Assembly: GCA_045801465.1 (NCBI GenBank)
Contig: JBJMSU010000089.1
Location: 1-36,819, forward strand
Origin: DATFWC01 sp045801465
GTDB taxonomy: Bacteria > Pseudomonadota > Alphaproteobacteria > Rhizobiales > Xanthobacteraceae
Length of the DNA stretch: 36,819 bases
Direction: 5' to 3'
Made by a program: the position numbers and the translations under genes. This document shows, in pieces, positions 15,063-23,376 of this stretch. How positions within the stretch are numbered: the stretch's first letter is position 1; each line of letters starts with the position of its first letter. The notes beneath the pieces were generated by a model. That model saw only the letters and a program-made list of their open reading frames with translations. It made no database searches and was not told the DNA's origin.

Positions 15063-17144
15063 AAAGAGCCGCGGTATCGGCTCGGCGTCGATGTGGGAGG
15101 AACGCACACGGACCTCGTTCTGCTCGATGCCGTCAACGGCGACGTGATGGTGGAGAAAGTCCCCTCGACGCCGAACAATCCCGCGCTCGGCGTGCTCGAC
15201 GGCGTCGCCCGGCTTGTGGCGCGCGGGATCGCGCCCGACACAATCGCGTTCTTCGCCCACGGCACGACGATTACCACCAACGCCTTGCTGGAAATGCGCG
15301 GCGCCAAGGTCGGGCTGCTCATCACCAAGGGATATCGCGCCGTTCAGGAAATCCAGGTCCAGGCCCGCGATGGCAACCTGTTCGACTATTTCTACGCCAA
15401 GCCGACCCCGATCGCGCCGCAGAGCCTGACCAAGGAAATCCCCGAGCGCTCCGGCTGGTCGGGCCAGGTGCTGCTTCCGCTCGACCATGCGGCCGTGCGG
15501 CAGGCCGCTCAAGAGCTCAGCGCCGCCGGGGTCGAGTCGATCGCCGTCTGCTACCTGTTCTCTTTCGCCAACCCGGCGCACGAGCAGGAAACGCGCAAGC
15601 TCATCGCCGAAGAATGCGTGGGCATGCCGGTGTCGCTATCGAGCGAGGTGCTGCCGCGCCTGCGCGAATGGCCGCGGCTCTCGACCACGCTCGTCAATGC
15701 CTATCTCGAGCCCGTGATGGTGCGTTATCTCGCCCACCTCAACACTGGTCTCGACGAAAACGGCGTCAGCACTCAGCAGCGCTTCCTGATGCAGTCCAAT
15801 GGCGGCGTGATGCCGTTCACGGCGGCGATCGCCGGCGGGCGCACCGTGCATACGCTGTTCTCAGGGCCCGCCGCCGGCGCCCAGGCCAGCGCCTATTGGG
15901 CAGCGCAGGATGCCCGGCGCGGGCTCGTCACGCTCGACATGGGCGGCACCAGCGCCGACATCGCCTTCATCGAAGGCGGTGTGCCGCTGGAAGTCACCGA
16001 AGGCGTGATCGCGCGGCGACAGATCGACGTGCCGGCGCTCGACATGACCACCATTTCGGCAGGCGGCGGCTCGGTCGCATGGGTGGACGGCTCGGGCTTT
16101 CTCAACGTCGGGCCGCACAGCGCCGGCGCCGAGCCGGGCCCCGTCTGCTACGGCCGCGGCGGAACCGAGCCGGCGGTGACCGACGCCGACGTGGTGTGCG
16201 GTTTCCTCAATCCCGACTACTTCCTCGGCGGTGCGCAGAAGCTCGACGTGGCGGCCGCGCAGGCGGCGCTCAAGTCCCGTATCGCCGACCCGCTCAAGCT
16301 GAGCGTCATGGAAGCTGCGGCCGGCATTCGCCGCATCGTCGACGTGCGCATGGCCGACGAGGTGCGCGTGTTCGCCGCCAAGCGTGGGGTCGACCTCACG
16401 AGCTTCACCCTGCTGCCGTTCGGCGGCGCCGGCGCGGTGCACGCCGCGGCCGTGGCCGAAGAGCTCGGCATGCGCCGCATCCTCGTTCCGCCGCGGCCGG
16501 GCGCGTTCTCGGCGCTCGGCCTGCTGTGCACCGACGTGGTGCACGACTATATCCGCTCCGAGCTCAAGCCCCTCGTGGCGGTCACGCCGGAGCACGCGGA
16601 ACAAATTTTCGCCGCCCTGGAGGCAAAGGCGCGCGCGGAGCTCGCGGCGGAAGGCATGCCGGAACAGGATGCGCGCTTCATTCGCGAACTCGACCTGCGC
16701 TACAGCGGCCAAGGCTATGAATTGCGCACGCCGCTCGACGGATTGTATGGCGACCGTCTTACCAAAGATTCTCTCGATCTTGCTCGCGCGCGGTTCGATG
16801 AGCGGCACGCGCAGATTCATGGCCATGCCGCCAAGGCGCGTCCAGTCGAGGTGGTGAGCTACCGGGTGCGCATGCGTGTTGCCGTGCCAAAATTCGAGCG
16901 GCGCCCAGCGCCTGCGCGGAAGCCAGCGCGCTCCACCCAAGAGGCCGTCAAAGGCAGCCGCACGGTCTTTTTCACGGCCGACACGGCGATGCAAACAATA
17001 CTCTATGAGCGGGACAGGCTCGATGTCGGCATTACGCTCGTGGGGCCTGCGATCATCGAGCAGTTCGACGCCACCACGGTGGTTCCGCCGGGCTGGACCG
17101 CCAGCACGGATCGCTTCCACAACCTGATCCTGGAGAAGGTGTGA
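15057..17144 (+). CDS. hyuA: Hydantoinase/oxoprolinase family protein A (HyuA-like), cassette 1
   Basis: 695 residues, ATPase-fold subunit of the N-methylhydantoinase / 5-oxoprolinase / acetophenone-carboxylase superfamily. Phosphate motif 1 is DVGGTHTD (11-18), followed by FFAHGTTITTNALLE, then phosphate motif 2 DMGGTSAD from Asp294, ISAGGGS and GPHSAGAEPGP. With HyuB it would use ATP to open a cyclic amide or carboxylate a ketone. The ATG at 15057 sits in the right arm of a palindromic repeat, overlaps the GIY-YIG stop codon (ATGA) and has no good Shine-Dalgarno. The phosphate loop begins only ten residues later, so no later start is possible. The hyuB partner follows after about 300 bp of repeats. 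Confidence 0.93.
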   Translation: MRKEPRYRLGVDVGGTHTDLVLLDAVNGDVMVEKVPSTPNNPALGVLDGVARLVARGIAPDTIAFFAHGTTITTNALLEMRGAKVGLLITKGYRAVQEIQVQARDGNLFDYFYAKPTPIAPQSLTKEIPERSGWSGQVLLPLDHAAVRQAAQELSAAGVESIAVCYLFSFANPAHEQETRKLIAEECVGMPVSLSSEVLPRLREWPRLSTTLVNAYLEPVMVRYLAHLNTGLDENGVSTQQRFLMQSNGGVMPFTAAIAGGRTVHTLFSGPAAGAQASAYWAAQDARRGLVTLDMGGTSADIAFIEGGVPLEVTEGVIARRQIDVPALDMTTISAGGGSVAWVDGSGFLNVGPHSAGAEPGPVCYGRGGTEPAVTDADVVCGFLNPDYFLGGAQKLDVAAAQAALKSRIADPLKLSVMEAAAGIRRIVDVRMADEVRVFAAKRGVDLTSFTLLPFGGAGAVHAAAVAEELGMRRILVPPRPGAFSALGLLCTDVVHDYIRSELKPLVAVTPEHAEQIFAALEAKARAELAAEGMPEQDARFIRELDLRYSGQGYELRTPLDGLYGDRLTKDSLDLARARFDERHAQIHGHAAKARPVEVVSYRVRMRVAVPKFERRPAPARKPARSTQEAVKGSRTVFFTADTAMQTILYERDRLDVGITLVGPAIIEQFDATTVVPPGWTASTDRFHNLILEKV

Positions 17145-17171
17145 AATCGCTCCGCACGAACCGCACGCGTC

Positions 17172-17235
17172 ATTCCGGGGCGGGCAGAAGGCGGAGCCCG
17201 GAATCCATATCTCGCGGCCAGCGGTGATGGATTCC
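17172..17235. repeat. ATTCCGGG palindromic repeat
   Basis: Two nested inverted repeats lie after hyuA1: ATTCCGGG (17172) with CCCGGAAT (17197), then GGAATCCAT (17200) with ATGGATTCC (17227). This is a common intergenic repeat type in Bradyrhizobium-like genomes. It directly precedes double-hairpin copy 3, so the 301-bp gap between hyuA1 and hyuB1 is almost wholly repeats. Confidence 0.75.
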
Positions 17236-17246
17236 GGCCCTCGCCG

Positions 17247-17412
17247 CTAGTGCCGCCGATTTGAAGTTCCTACAAAGCCTGCCGCAAGCTCGTATAGGAA
17301 CTTCAAATCGAAAGCGGCACTAGAACCATAGAGTCGCTAGTGCCCCTTTGCTTCCGAAGTTCGTATCAGGGGGTGCTGCCATGTATCACGAACTTCGGAA
17401 GCGGGGCACTAG
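17247..17412 (+). repeat. Double-hairpin intergenic repeat, copy 3
   Basis: 166 bp and the most regular copy. Hairpin A runs CTAGTGCCGCCGATTTG...GGCACTAG, the linker is AACCATAGAGTCG, and hairpin B runs CTAGTGCCCCTTTGC...GGCACTAG. The inner arm of A has an unpaired AAA and the inner arm of B an unpaired TTT. The loop of B has CAGGGGG and an ATG at 17381 opening a 16-codon frame (MYHELRKRGTSAARPE) that stops before hyuB1. Confidence 0.95.
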
Positions 17413-17445
17413 TGCGGCTCGGCCGGAATGACGACGGGGGTAGGC

Positions 17446-19107
17446 ATGGACGCGATCACGATCCAGATTCTCCGCAACAAGGTCGCGAGCCTGGTGGATG
17501 AAATGCACTTCCATTTCTATCGCTCGGGCTACTCCACCATCATCCGCGAGTCGCGCGATTTCAGCTGCGTCATTCTCGACGCGACCGGGCGGCTGATCGT
17601 TGCGCCGCCGATGTTCTTTCACGCGCCGGTCTACCGCCACCTGGTGGGCCGCATTATCCAGGTGCATGGCGAGAGCGGCATGGCGGACGGCGACGTGTTC
17701 GTGTCGAATCACCCTTACGATGGCGGCCTGCCGCACGTCTCCGACATGGCATTCGTGGCGCCCGTCTTCGCCGACGGCGAGATCGTCGCGTTTTCCGGCT
17801 CGATCGCGCACAAGGCGGACGTCGGCGGCACCGTGCCGGGATCGACCTCGGCCGATGCCACGGAGCTCTACCAGGAAGGCGTGCTCATTCCGCCGATCAA
17901 GATCTGGAGCGCCGGACAACCGCTCGATGAGATCGAGCGGCTGATCCTCGCCAACAGCCGCCAGCCGGAGCTGGTGCGCGGCGACATCCATGCCCAGATC
18001 GCGGTGACGCAAATGGGCGCGTCGCGGATGAAGGAGCTGTGCGGACGTTTCAGTGCGCAGACCGTGAGGGACGCGTTCGCGGCCATCCTCAAAGGGGCGG
18101 CGGACGAAATGCGGGCCGCCATCGCCCGCCTGCCGGACGGCGAAGCCGCGGCCGAGGGCCTGCTCGACAGTGACGGCGTCGACGTCGACAAGCCGATCAA
18201 GCTTGCCGTGACGGTGACGATCAAGGACGCGCTCGCGACCTTTGATTTTTCCAACAGCGATCCGCAGGCGCGCGGGCCGGTAAATTTAAGGCCGTCGATG
18301 GTCGAGGCCTGCGTGTTCTACTGCCTGATCGGGTGCCTCGGTCCGAGGCTTCATTTCAACGACGGCATGCGCGAGGCGGTTCGCCTCGTGTTGGCGCCGC
18401 GCACCATCACCAATGCGTCGCCGCCGGCGCCCGTCTCGAACTATCAGATGGTCAACCTCAAGCTCGTGGACGTCATCCTCGCAGCGCTGGCGCAACTGCA
18501 TCCCGCCCGCGCCATCGCCAATGCCGGCTCATCGAGCGCACTCAGCATCGCCTGGGCGAAGCCCCGCCCGGGCCAATCGAGCATGCAGTACGAGATCATC
18601 GGCTCCGCCTACGGCGGCGGCAGGGGGCACGACGGCGCGTCGGCGACCGCCACGCACTTGAGCAATCTGCACATCACGCCGATCGAGATCCTGGAGTCGG
18701 AGTTTCCCTGCCGCATCGCGCGTTTCGACTTGGTGCCGGATTCGGGCGGCGCCGGTCAATGGCGCGGCGGCTTGAGCATGCTGCGTGAATACGAGCTCCT
18801 GGAGGACGCGACCGTGATCCGCCGCTTCGACAAGACCCGGTTCCCGCCCAACGGACTCGCCGGTGGCGCACCCGGCGCACGCAGCCGCTTCGTCATCCGG
18901 CTCGGCACCGATGCGGAGCAGGACACGCGCGCGTCCGGCCGCTACGAGATGAGGGCGGGCGAGCGCTTCCTCATCCAAACGGCGGGCGGCGGCGGCTACG
19001 GGGATGCGAACCGGCGCGACCGCACGCTGGTCGAGAGGGATTTGGCCGAAGGCGCGGTCACGCGCGCCGGGGCTGCGCGCGATTACGGCTTAGTGCCGCC
19101 GATTTGA
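17446..19107 (+). CDS. hyuB: Hydantoinase/oxoprolinase family protein B (HyuB-like), cassette 1
   Basis: 553 residues, partner of the upstream HyuA-like protein. Family signatures: RNKVASLVDEMHFHFYRSGYS, RESRDFSC, NHPYDGGLPHVSDM, GSIAHKADVGGTVPGS and the C-terminal GGGGYGD. Start at the ATG at 17446 with GGGGG about five bases upstream; the in-frame ATG at 17428 is less well placed. The last codons (LVPPI) and the TGA come from repeat copy 4 (19090 onward), so the repeat has landed on or formed the 3' end. It is shorter than the cassette 2 homologue (594 residues), partly at the C-terminus. Confidence 0.92.
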   Translation: MDAITIQILRNKVASLVDEMHFHFYRSGYSTIIRESRDFSCVILDATGRLIVAPPMFFHAPVYRHLVGRIIQVHGESGMADGDVFVSNHPYDGGLPHVSDMAFVAPVFADGEIVAFSGSIAHKADVGGTVPGSTSADATELYQEGVLIPPIKIWSAGQPLDEIERLILANSRQPELVRGDIHAQIAVTQMGASRMKELCGRFSAQTVRDAFAAILKGAADEMRAAIARLPDGEAAAEGLLDSDGVDVDKPIKLAVTVTIKDALATFDFSNSDPQARGPVNLRPSMVEACVFYCLIGCLGPRLHFNDGMREAVRLVLAPRTITNASPPAPVSNYQMVNLKLVDVILAALAQLHPARAIANAGSSSALSIAWAKPRPGQSSMQYEIIGSAYGGGRGHDGASATATHLSNLHITPIEILESEFPCRIARFDLVPDSGGAGQWRGGLSMLREYELLEDATVIRRFDKTRFPPNGLAGGAPGARSRFVIRLGTDAEQDTRASGRYEMRAGERFLIQTAGGGGYGDANRRDRTLVERDLAEGAVTRAGAARDYGLVPPI

Positions 19108-19257
19108 AGTTCCCTACAGCACCTGCCGCAAGCTCGCATAGGAACTTCAAATCGAAAAGCGGCACTAGAACCATATACTTGCTAGTGCCCCTTTGCTTCC
19201 GAAGTTCGTATCAGAGGGTGCTGGGATGTATCACGAACTTCGGAAGCGGGGCACTAG
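19090..19257 (+). repeat. Double-hairpin intergenic repeat, copy 4
   Basis: 168 bp, between hyuB1 and the dehydrogenase gene, hairpin B side toward the dehydrogenase start (ATG 19278). The hyuB1 stop codon lies in the left arm of hairpin A. The loop of B has AGAGGG and ATG at 19226, opening a frame that starts MYHELRKRGT but is out of frame with the dehydrogenase. The inner arm of A has AAAA in place of AAA. Confidence 0.94.
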
Positions 19258-19277
19258 GCGAGTGAACGGAGCAGGGC

Positions 19278-20105
19278 ATGGCGAACGCAAAGGAACGGGT
19301 CGGCATCATCGGCGTCGGGCGGATGGGCCTCGCCATGGCCAAGCACCTGATCAAGCACGGCTACCCGCTTACGGTCTGCGACATCAACCAGGAGAGCCTC
19401 AACAAGGCGCAGCAGATGGGCGCTGCGGTCGCCCGTACGCCGGCCGAGCTTGGGCGCGCCGCGACGTTCGTCATTCTCGGCGTCGGCTACGACGAGGAGG
19501 TGAACGCGGTCGTGCTCGGCGCCGACGGCGTGCTGTCGACCCTCGTGGCCGGTTCCATCATCGCGGTCTCGTCCACGGTCGCGCCCGATACCGTCAAGGC
19601 GCTCGACGCCAAGGCGCGCGCCAAAGGAAGCGATGTTCTCGATGCACCGATCTGCCGTGGACGTTGGTTCGCCGACGAGGGCAAGCTCCTGGCGCTGTTC
19701 GGCGGAAGGCCCGAAGTGGTCGAGCGCGGGCGGCCGGTCTATGCGACGTTCTCCTCCGACATCGCCCATCTCGGCGCGGTCGGCCACGGCCAAGTCGGCA
19801 AGGCGCTCAACAACCTGCTCTTGTGGGTGAACAGCATCGGACTGATCGAGGCGGGCCGCATCGCCGAGACCACCGGCATTGATCTTCCCACGTTACGCGA
19901 TGCGCTGCAGATAAGCTCGGGCAAGTCGCAGGCGCTGGAGGACTGGGACCAGATTTCCTTCACCTGGGCGCTCAAGGACATGCAGATCGTGTCGAAAATG
20001 GCGGACCAGGCCGGGCTGGCGTTGCCGATCACCGGGGCCGTGAAGGAACTGGTCAAGGAGGCGCGCCGCATCAAGGCGAGCAACCCACCGAAGTGGACGG
20101 GGTAA
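19278..20105 (+). CDS. 3-hydroxyisobutyrate dehydrogenase-like NAD(P)-dependent oxidoreductase, cassette 1
   Basis: 275 residues, beta-hydroxyacid dehydrogenase family. Nucleotide-binding motif GIIGVGRMG (9-17), substrate-site region DAPICRGRWFADEG (the family DAPVSGG loop is changed), and catalytic Lys175 with Asn178/Asn179 in GKALNNLLLW. An Asp at the end of beta-2 (VCDINQ) suggests NAD+. ATG at 19278 with AGCAGGG upstream. Same position in its cassette as the gene at 25161, with which it shares motif order and the NNLLLW helix. The substrate is probably a 3-hydroxy acid formed after ring opening, which is inference. Confidence 0.9.
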   Translation: MANAKERVGIIGVGRMGLAMAKHLIKHGYPLTVCDINQESLNKAQQMGAAVARTPAELGRAATFVILGVGYDEEVNAVVLGADGVLSTLVAGSIIAVSSTVAPDTVKALDAKARAKGSDVLDAPICRGRWFADEGKLLALFGGRPEVVERGRPVYATFSSDIAHLGAVGHGQVGKALNNLLLWVNSIGLIEAGRIAETTGIDLPTLRDALQISSGKSQALEDWDQISFTWALKDMQIVSKMADQAGLALPITGAVKELVKEARRIKASNPPKWTG

Positions 20106-20171
20106 CGCCGGCCGTGCGAGACTTGACCACTGAAACAAGCGTCGCGCGCAAGCCGTCCGGGAGAATTCGTA

Positions 20172-21143
20172 ATGCGCATGTGGAGCATTGTCGCGCTGGT
20201 GATCATAGCCGGCAGCACGGTGGCCGACCGTCTCCACGCGCAGGATGCCTTTCCATCGAGCACCGTGAAGATCGTGGTTCCCGCCGCCGCCGGCTCGACC
20301 ACCGATACGCTGGCACGATTGACCGCTGACCAGTTGAGCCACAAATGGGCAAAGGCCGTGGTGGTCGAGAACATCGCCGGCGGCGCCATGAACATCGGCG
20401 CCGAGCGCGTCGCGCGGTCGACGCCCGACGGTCACACGCTCATGGTGGCGCCGCCATCTCCGCTCTCGTTCAATCACCTGCTCTATCGCGACCTCAACTA
20501 CGACCCGAAGAGCTTCGTCCCGATCACGCTGCTCGCCAAGGTCGCCAACGCATTGGTGGTGAAGAATGACCTGCCGGCGAAATCCCTGCAGGAGCTCATT
20601 GCCTATGGCCAGGCCAATCCCGGCAAGCTCCTGTACGCGTCGCAGGGCGTCGGGTCGACGGCGCACCTCTCCGCCAGCCAGATGGAGATGCTGGCGGGCA
20701 TCAAGATGGTGCATGTCCCCTACCGCGGCGCCGTGCCGGCGCTCAACGATATCGTGGCCGGCCATGTCGATCTGTTCTTCGACACGCTCACTACATCGGT
20801 GCCGTTGTTCCGCGGCGACAAGGTGAAAATTCTTGCCGTTGCCGGCGCGGAACGCGCGCCGGCCTTGCCGGACGTCCCGACGTTGCACGAATCCGGCCTG
20901 CCGGGTTTTCGCTCGATTACCTGGTTCGGCCTGGTCGCTCCGCCGGAAACGCCTCCCGCGCTGGCGGCGCGCATCAACCGCGACGTCGTCGAGATTCTCA
21001 GTAACAAGGACATCAGCGACAAGCTGCGCGAGTTGCGGCTCGATCCCGGTGCGACCAGCCCGACGGACACCGCCAAGTTCTTCGCCGAGGAGGCGGAGCT
21101 ATGGAGCAAGGTCATCCGCCAAGCCAACATCACGGCACAATGA
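20172..21143 (+). CDS. Tripartite tricarboxylate transporter (Bug/TctC) substrate-binding protein
   Basis: 323 residues with a signal peptide (MWSIVALVIIAGSTVADRLHA, cleavage near AQ-D), so periplasmic. Typical Bug motifs: KIVVPAAAGSTTDTLAR near the N-terminus, ARSTPDGHTLMV, DLNYDPKSFVPIT and VPYRGAVPALNDIVAGHVD. Start ATG at 20172 with GGGAGAA upstream. No TctA or TctB membrane subunit is present in the window, so it is an orphan that must use a distant transporter or act as a sensor. It closes cassette 1. Confidence 0.92.
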   Translation: MRMWSIVALVIIAGSTVADRLHAQDAFPSSTVKIVVPAAAGSTTDTLARLTADQLSHKWAKAVVVENIAGGAMNIGAERVARSTPDGHTLMVAPPSPLSFNHLLYRDLNYDPKSFVPITLLAKVANALVVKNDLPAKSLQELIAYGQANPGKLLYASQGVGSTAHLSASQMEMLAGIKMVHVPYRGAVPALNDIVAGHVDLFFDTLTTSVPLFRGDKVKILAVAGAERAPALPDVPTLHESGLPGFRSITWFGLVAPPETPPALAARINRDVVEILSNKDISDKLRELRLDPGATSPTDTAKFFAEEAELWSKVIRQANITAQ

Positions 21144-21166
21144 CGGATCAGCGAACTCGGCGCGCT

Positions 21167-21271
21167 CCCTCTCGCCAGCGGGGAGAGGATTGGGGTGAGG
21201 GGGCAAGGGACTCTTTTGCCCCCTCACCCGGATCGCTGCGCGATCCGACCTCTCCCCGCAGGGGAGAGGTC
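21167..21271. repeat. Four-hairpin CCCTCTCCCC mosaic repeat
   Basis: Four consecutive palindromes: CCCTCTCGCC...GGGGAGAGG (21167-21188), GGGTGAGGGGGCAA...TTGCCCCCTCACCC (21194-21229), GGATCGCTGCGCGATCC (21230-21246) and GACCTCTCCCC...GGGGAGAGGTC (21247-21271). This is the well-known class of GAGAGG/CCTCTCC intergenic mosaic repeats in Rhizobiales. It separates cassette 1 from cassette 2 and could terminate or attenuate read-through. Confidence 0.88.
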
Positions 21272-21312
21272 GGGCAAGCGGCACGGCCACGTATCGCGAC
21301 GAAGGTCGAGGC

Positions 21313-23376
21313 ATGAGCCGCTACCGCGTCACCGTCGATACCGGCGGCACCTTCTCGGACTTCGTCTATCTCAACGAGGACACCGGAACGCTTTCCATTT
21401 CCAAGGTGCCCTCGACGGCCGACGACCCGTCGCGCGCCATCCTCGCCGGCCTCGAAAACCTGCTGGCTGACGGCGTTTCAGCAGAGGAGATCGGCTATTT
21501 CTGTCACGGCACCACGGTCGGCACCAATGCGCTGCTCGAAGGCAAAGGGGTGAAGACCGGCCTGCTGGTCACGGAAGGATTCCGCGGCATCTATCCGGTG
21601 GCCGAACAGGCGCGGCCCTACGGTCCGGTCATTTTCGACGTGATGTTCGACAAGCCGGCGATGCTGGTGCCCAACCGGCGGACCGGCGAGGTTCGGGAGC
21701 GGATCGATTTCCGCGGCCGCGTGCTGCAGCCGCTGGACGAAGATGCGCTGCGCGCAACGGTGCGTCATCTGGATGCCGAAGGCATCGAATCGATCGCCGT
21801 GTGCCTGCTGTTCTCGTTTCTCCACCCCCGACACGAAGCGCGGGTTCGCGACATCATCCGCGAGGAAATACCGACCTGCAGCATCTCGCTCTCGTCCGAA
21901 GTGCTGCCGCAGATCCGCGAGTACTACCGGCTGAGCACGACGGTCATCAACGCCTACCTGCAACCGATCCTGGCGCGCTATATCGCCGAGCTCGAACGCC
22001 GCCTGGCGGGCGCCGGCGTGGCGACGCGGCAGGCCTACATCATGCAATCGAACGGCGGGATGGCGACGTTTGCCGGCGCTGCCGACAAGGCAGTGACCAC
22101 CCTGCTGTCGGGTCCGGCAGGCGGCGTGACTGCCGGCGCCCTCGCCTGCCGCACGACGGGGTACCGCAACATCATCACGTTCGACATGGGCGGCACCTCG
22201 TGCGACGTGGCCCTCATCCGCGACGGCGAGCTCTCCGGCGCGAGCCGGGGCAAGATCGACGGCCGCGACATCGCAGTGCCGATGATGGACATCAATACGG
22301 TCAGCGCCGGCGGCGGCACCATCGCCACGGTCGACCGCTTCGGCGCCCTGGCGGTCGGGCCGCACAGCGCCGGTGCGGTGCCGGGCCCGGCGGCGTACGG
22401 CCGCGGCGGGACGCGGCCGACGATCACCGACTGCAACCTGGTGCTCGGACGCCTCAGCGCGGAAAACTTCCTCGGCGGCCGCATGCGGCTCGATGCCAGC
22501 CTGGCGCAGCAGGCGATCGAGGCCGAGGTCGCGCGGCCGCTGGACATGGATGTCATGGACGCGGCGGAAGGGGTCATCCGTATCATCAACGTGAAGATGG
22601 AGGAGGCCATCAAGGCCATCTCCACCATGCGCGGACACGACCTGCGCGACTTCATGCTGCTCGCCTTCGGCGGTGCCGGCCCGGTCCATGCCGGGGCCAT
22701 CGCGCGCGATCTCGGCATGGCCGGCGTGATCGTGCCGCTCTACCCCGGCGTCTACTCCGCCATCGGCCTCCTGCTGTCCGACGTGAAGCACGACTACGTG
22801 CAATCGAAGATGGCGGCGATCGACAGTGTCTCGCCGGCCGACGTGAACGCGATCTTCGCGCAGCTCACGGCACGCGCGCGGGACGACCTGCGGCAGGACG
22901 GTTTCTCGCTCGAGCAAATCCGCATCGAGCGAGCGCTCGACATGCGCTACGCCGGCCAAGGGTATGAGATCACCGTGGCGTGCGAGGCTGAGCCGGTTAC
23001 GGCGGCGACACTCGCGGCCCTGCGCACGCGCTTCGACCAGCAGCACAAGGCCATGTTCGGCCATATGGCGCCCGAGGAGCCGGTCGAGATCGTGTCCTAC
23101 CGGGTGCGCGGGATCGGCATCGTCCCGCAGGTGGAGATGCCGAAATTTGCACCGACCGGCGGAACGCTGAGCCATGCGCTACGCGAGACCCGAACGGTAC
23201 GATTCGACGGCGCAGATATCGATTGCCCGATCTATCAGCGCGAGCGGATCGATGTCGGCCTCAGCGTCGCCGGACCGGCCATCCTCGACCAGTTCGATTG
23301 CACCACCGTCATCTACCCGGGCCAGGTCGCGCGCGTGGACGCGTGGAAGAACCTGATCATCACGCAGGAGGCTTGA
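21313..23376 (+). CDS. hyuA: Hydantoinase/oxoprolinase family protein A (HyuA-like), cassette 2
   Basis: 687 residues, homologous to the gene at 15057 along its whole length. Phosphate motif 1 is DTGGTFSD (Asp9), then FCHGTTVGTNALLEGKG, SSEVLPQIREY, phosphate motif 2 DMGGTSCD from Asp291, SAGGGT and GPHSAGAVPGPAAYGRGG. By eye the two HyuA proteins agree at well under half to about half of positions, so they are old paralogues and not a recent copy. ATG at 21313 with AAGG/GAGG upstream. hyuB2 begins immediately at the next base after its stop codon, so this pair is tightly coupled, unlike the first pair. Confidence 0.94.
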   Translation: MSRYRVTVDTGGTFSDFVYLNEDTGTLSISKVPSTADDPSRAILAGLENLLADGVSAEEIGYFCHGTTVGTNALLEGKGVKTGLLVTEGFRGIYPVAEQARPYGPVIFDVMFDKPAMLVPNRRTGEVRERIDFRGRVLQPLDEDALRATVRHLDAEGIESIAVCLLFSFLHPRHEARVRDIIREEIPTCSISLSSEVLPQIREYYRLSTTVINAYLQPILARYIAELERRLAGAGVATRQAYIMQSNGGMATFAGAADKAVTTLLSGPAGGVTAGALACRTTGYRNIITFDMGGTSCDVALIRDGELSGASRGKIDGRDIAVPMMDINTVSAGGGTIATVDRFGALAVGPHSAGAVPGPAAYGRGGTRPTITDCNLVLGRLSAENFLGGRMRLDASLAQQAIEAEVARPLDMDVMDAAEGVIRIINVKMEEAIKAISTMRGHDLRDFMLLAFGGAGPVHAGAIARDLGMAGVIVPLYPGVYSAIGLLLSDVKHDYVQSKMAAIDSVSPADVNAIFAQLTARARDDLRQDGFSLEQIRIERALDMRYAGQGYEITVACEAEPVTAATLAALRTRFDQQHKAMFGHMAPEEPVEIVSYRVRGIGIVPQVEMPKFAPTGGTLSHALRETRTVRFDGADIDCPIYQRERIDVGLSVAGPAILDQFDCTTVIYPGQVARVDAWKNLIITQEA

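Noticed and set aside
21099..21314. Small minus-strand protein reading SPLPPHPNPLPAGERE
   Set aside because: This is the translation of the GAGAGG mosaic repeat, a known source of spurious genes.
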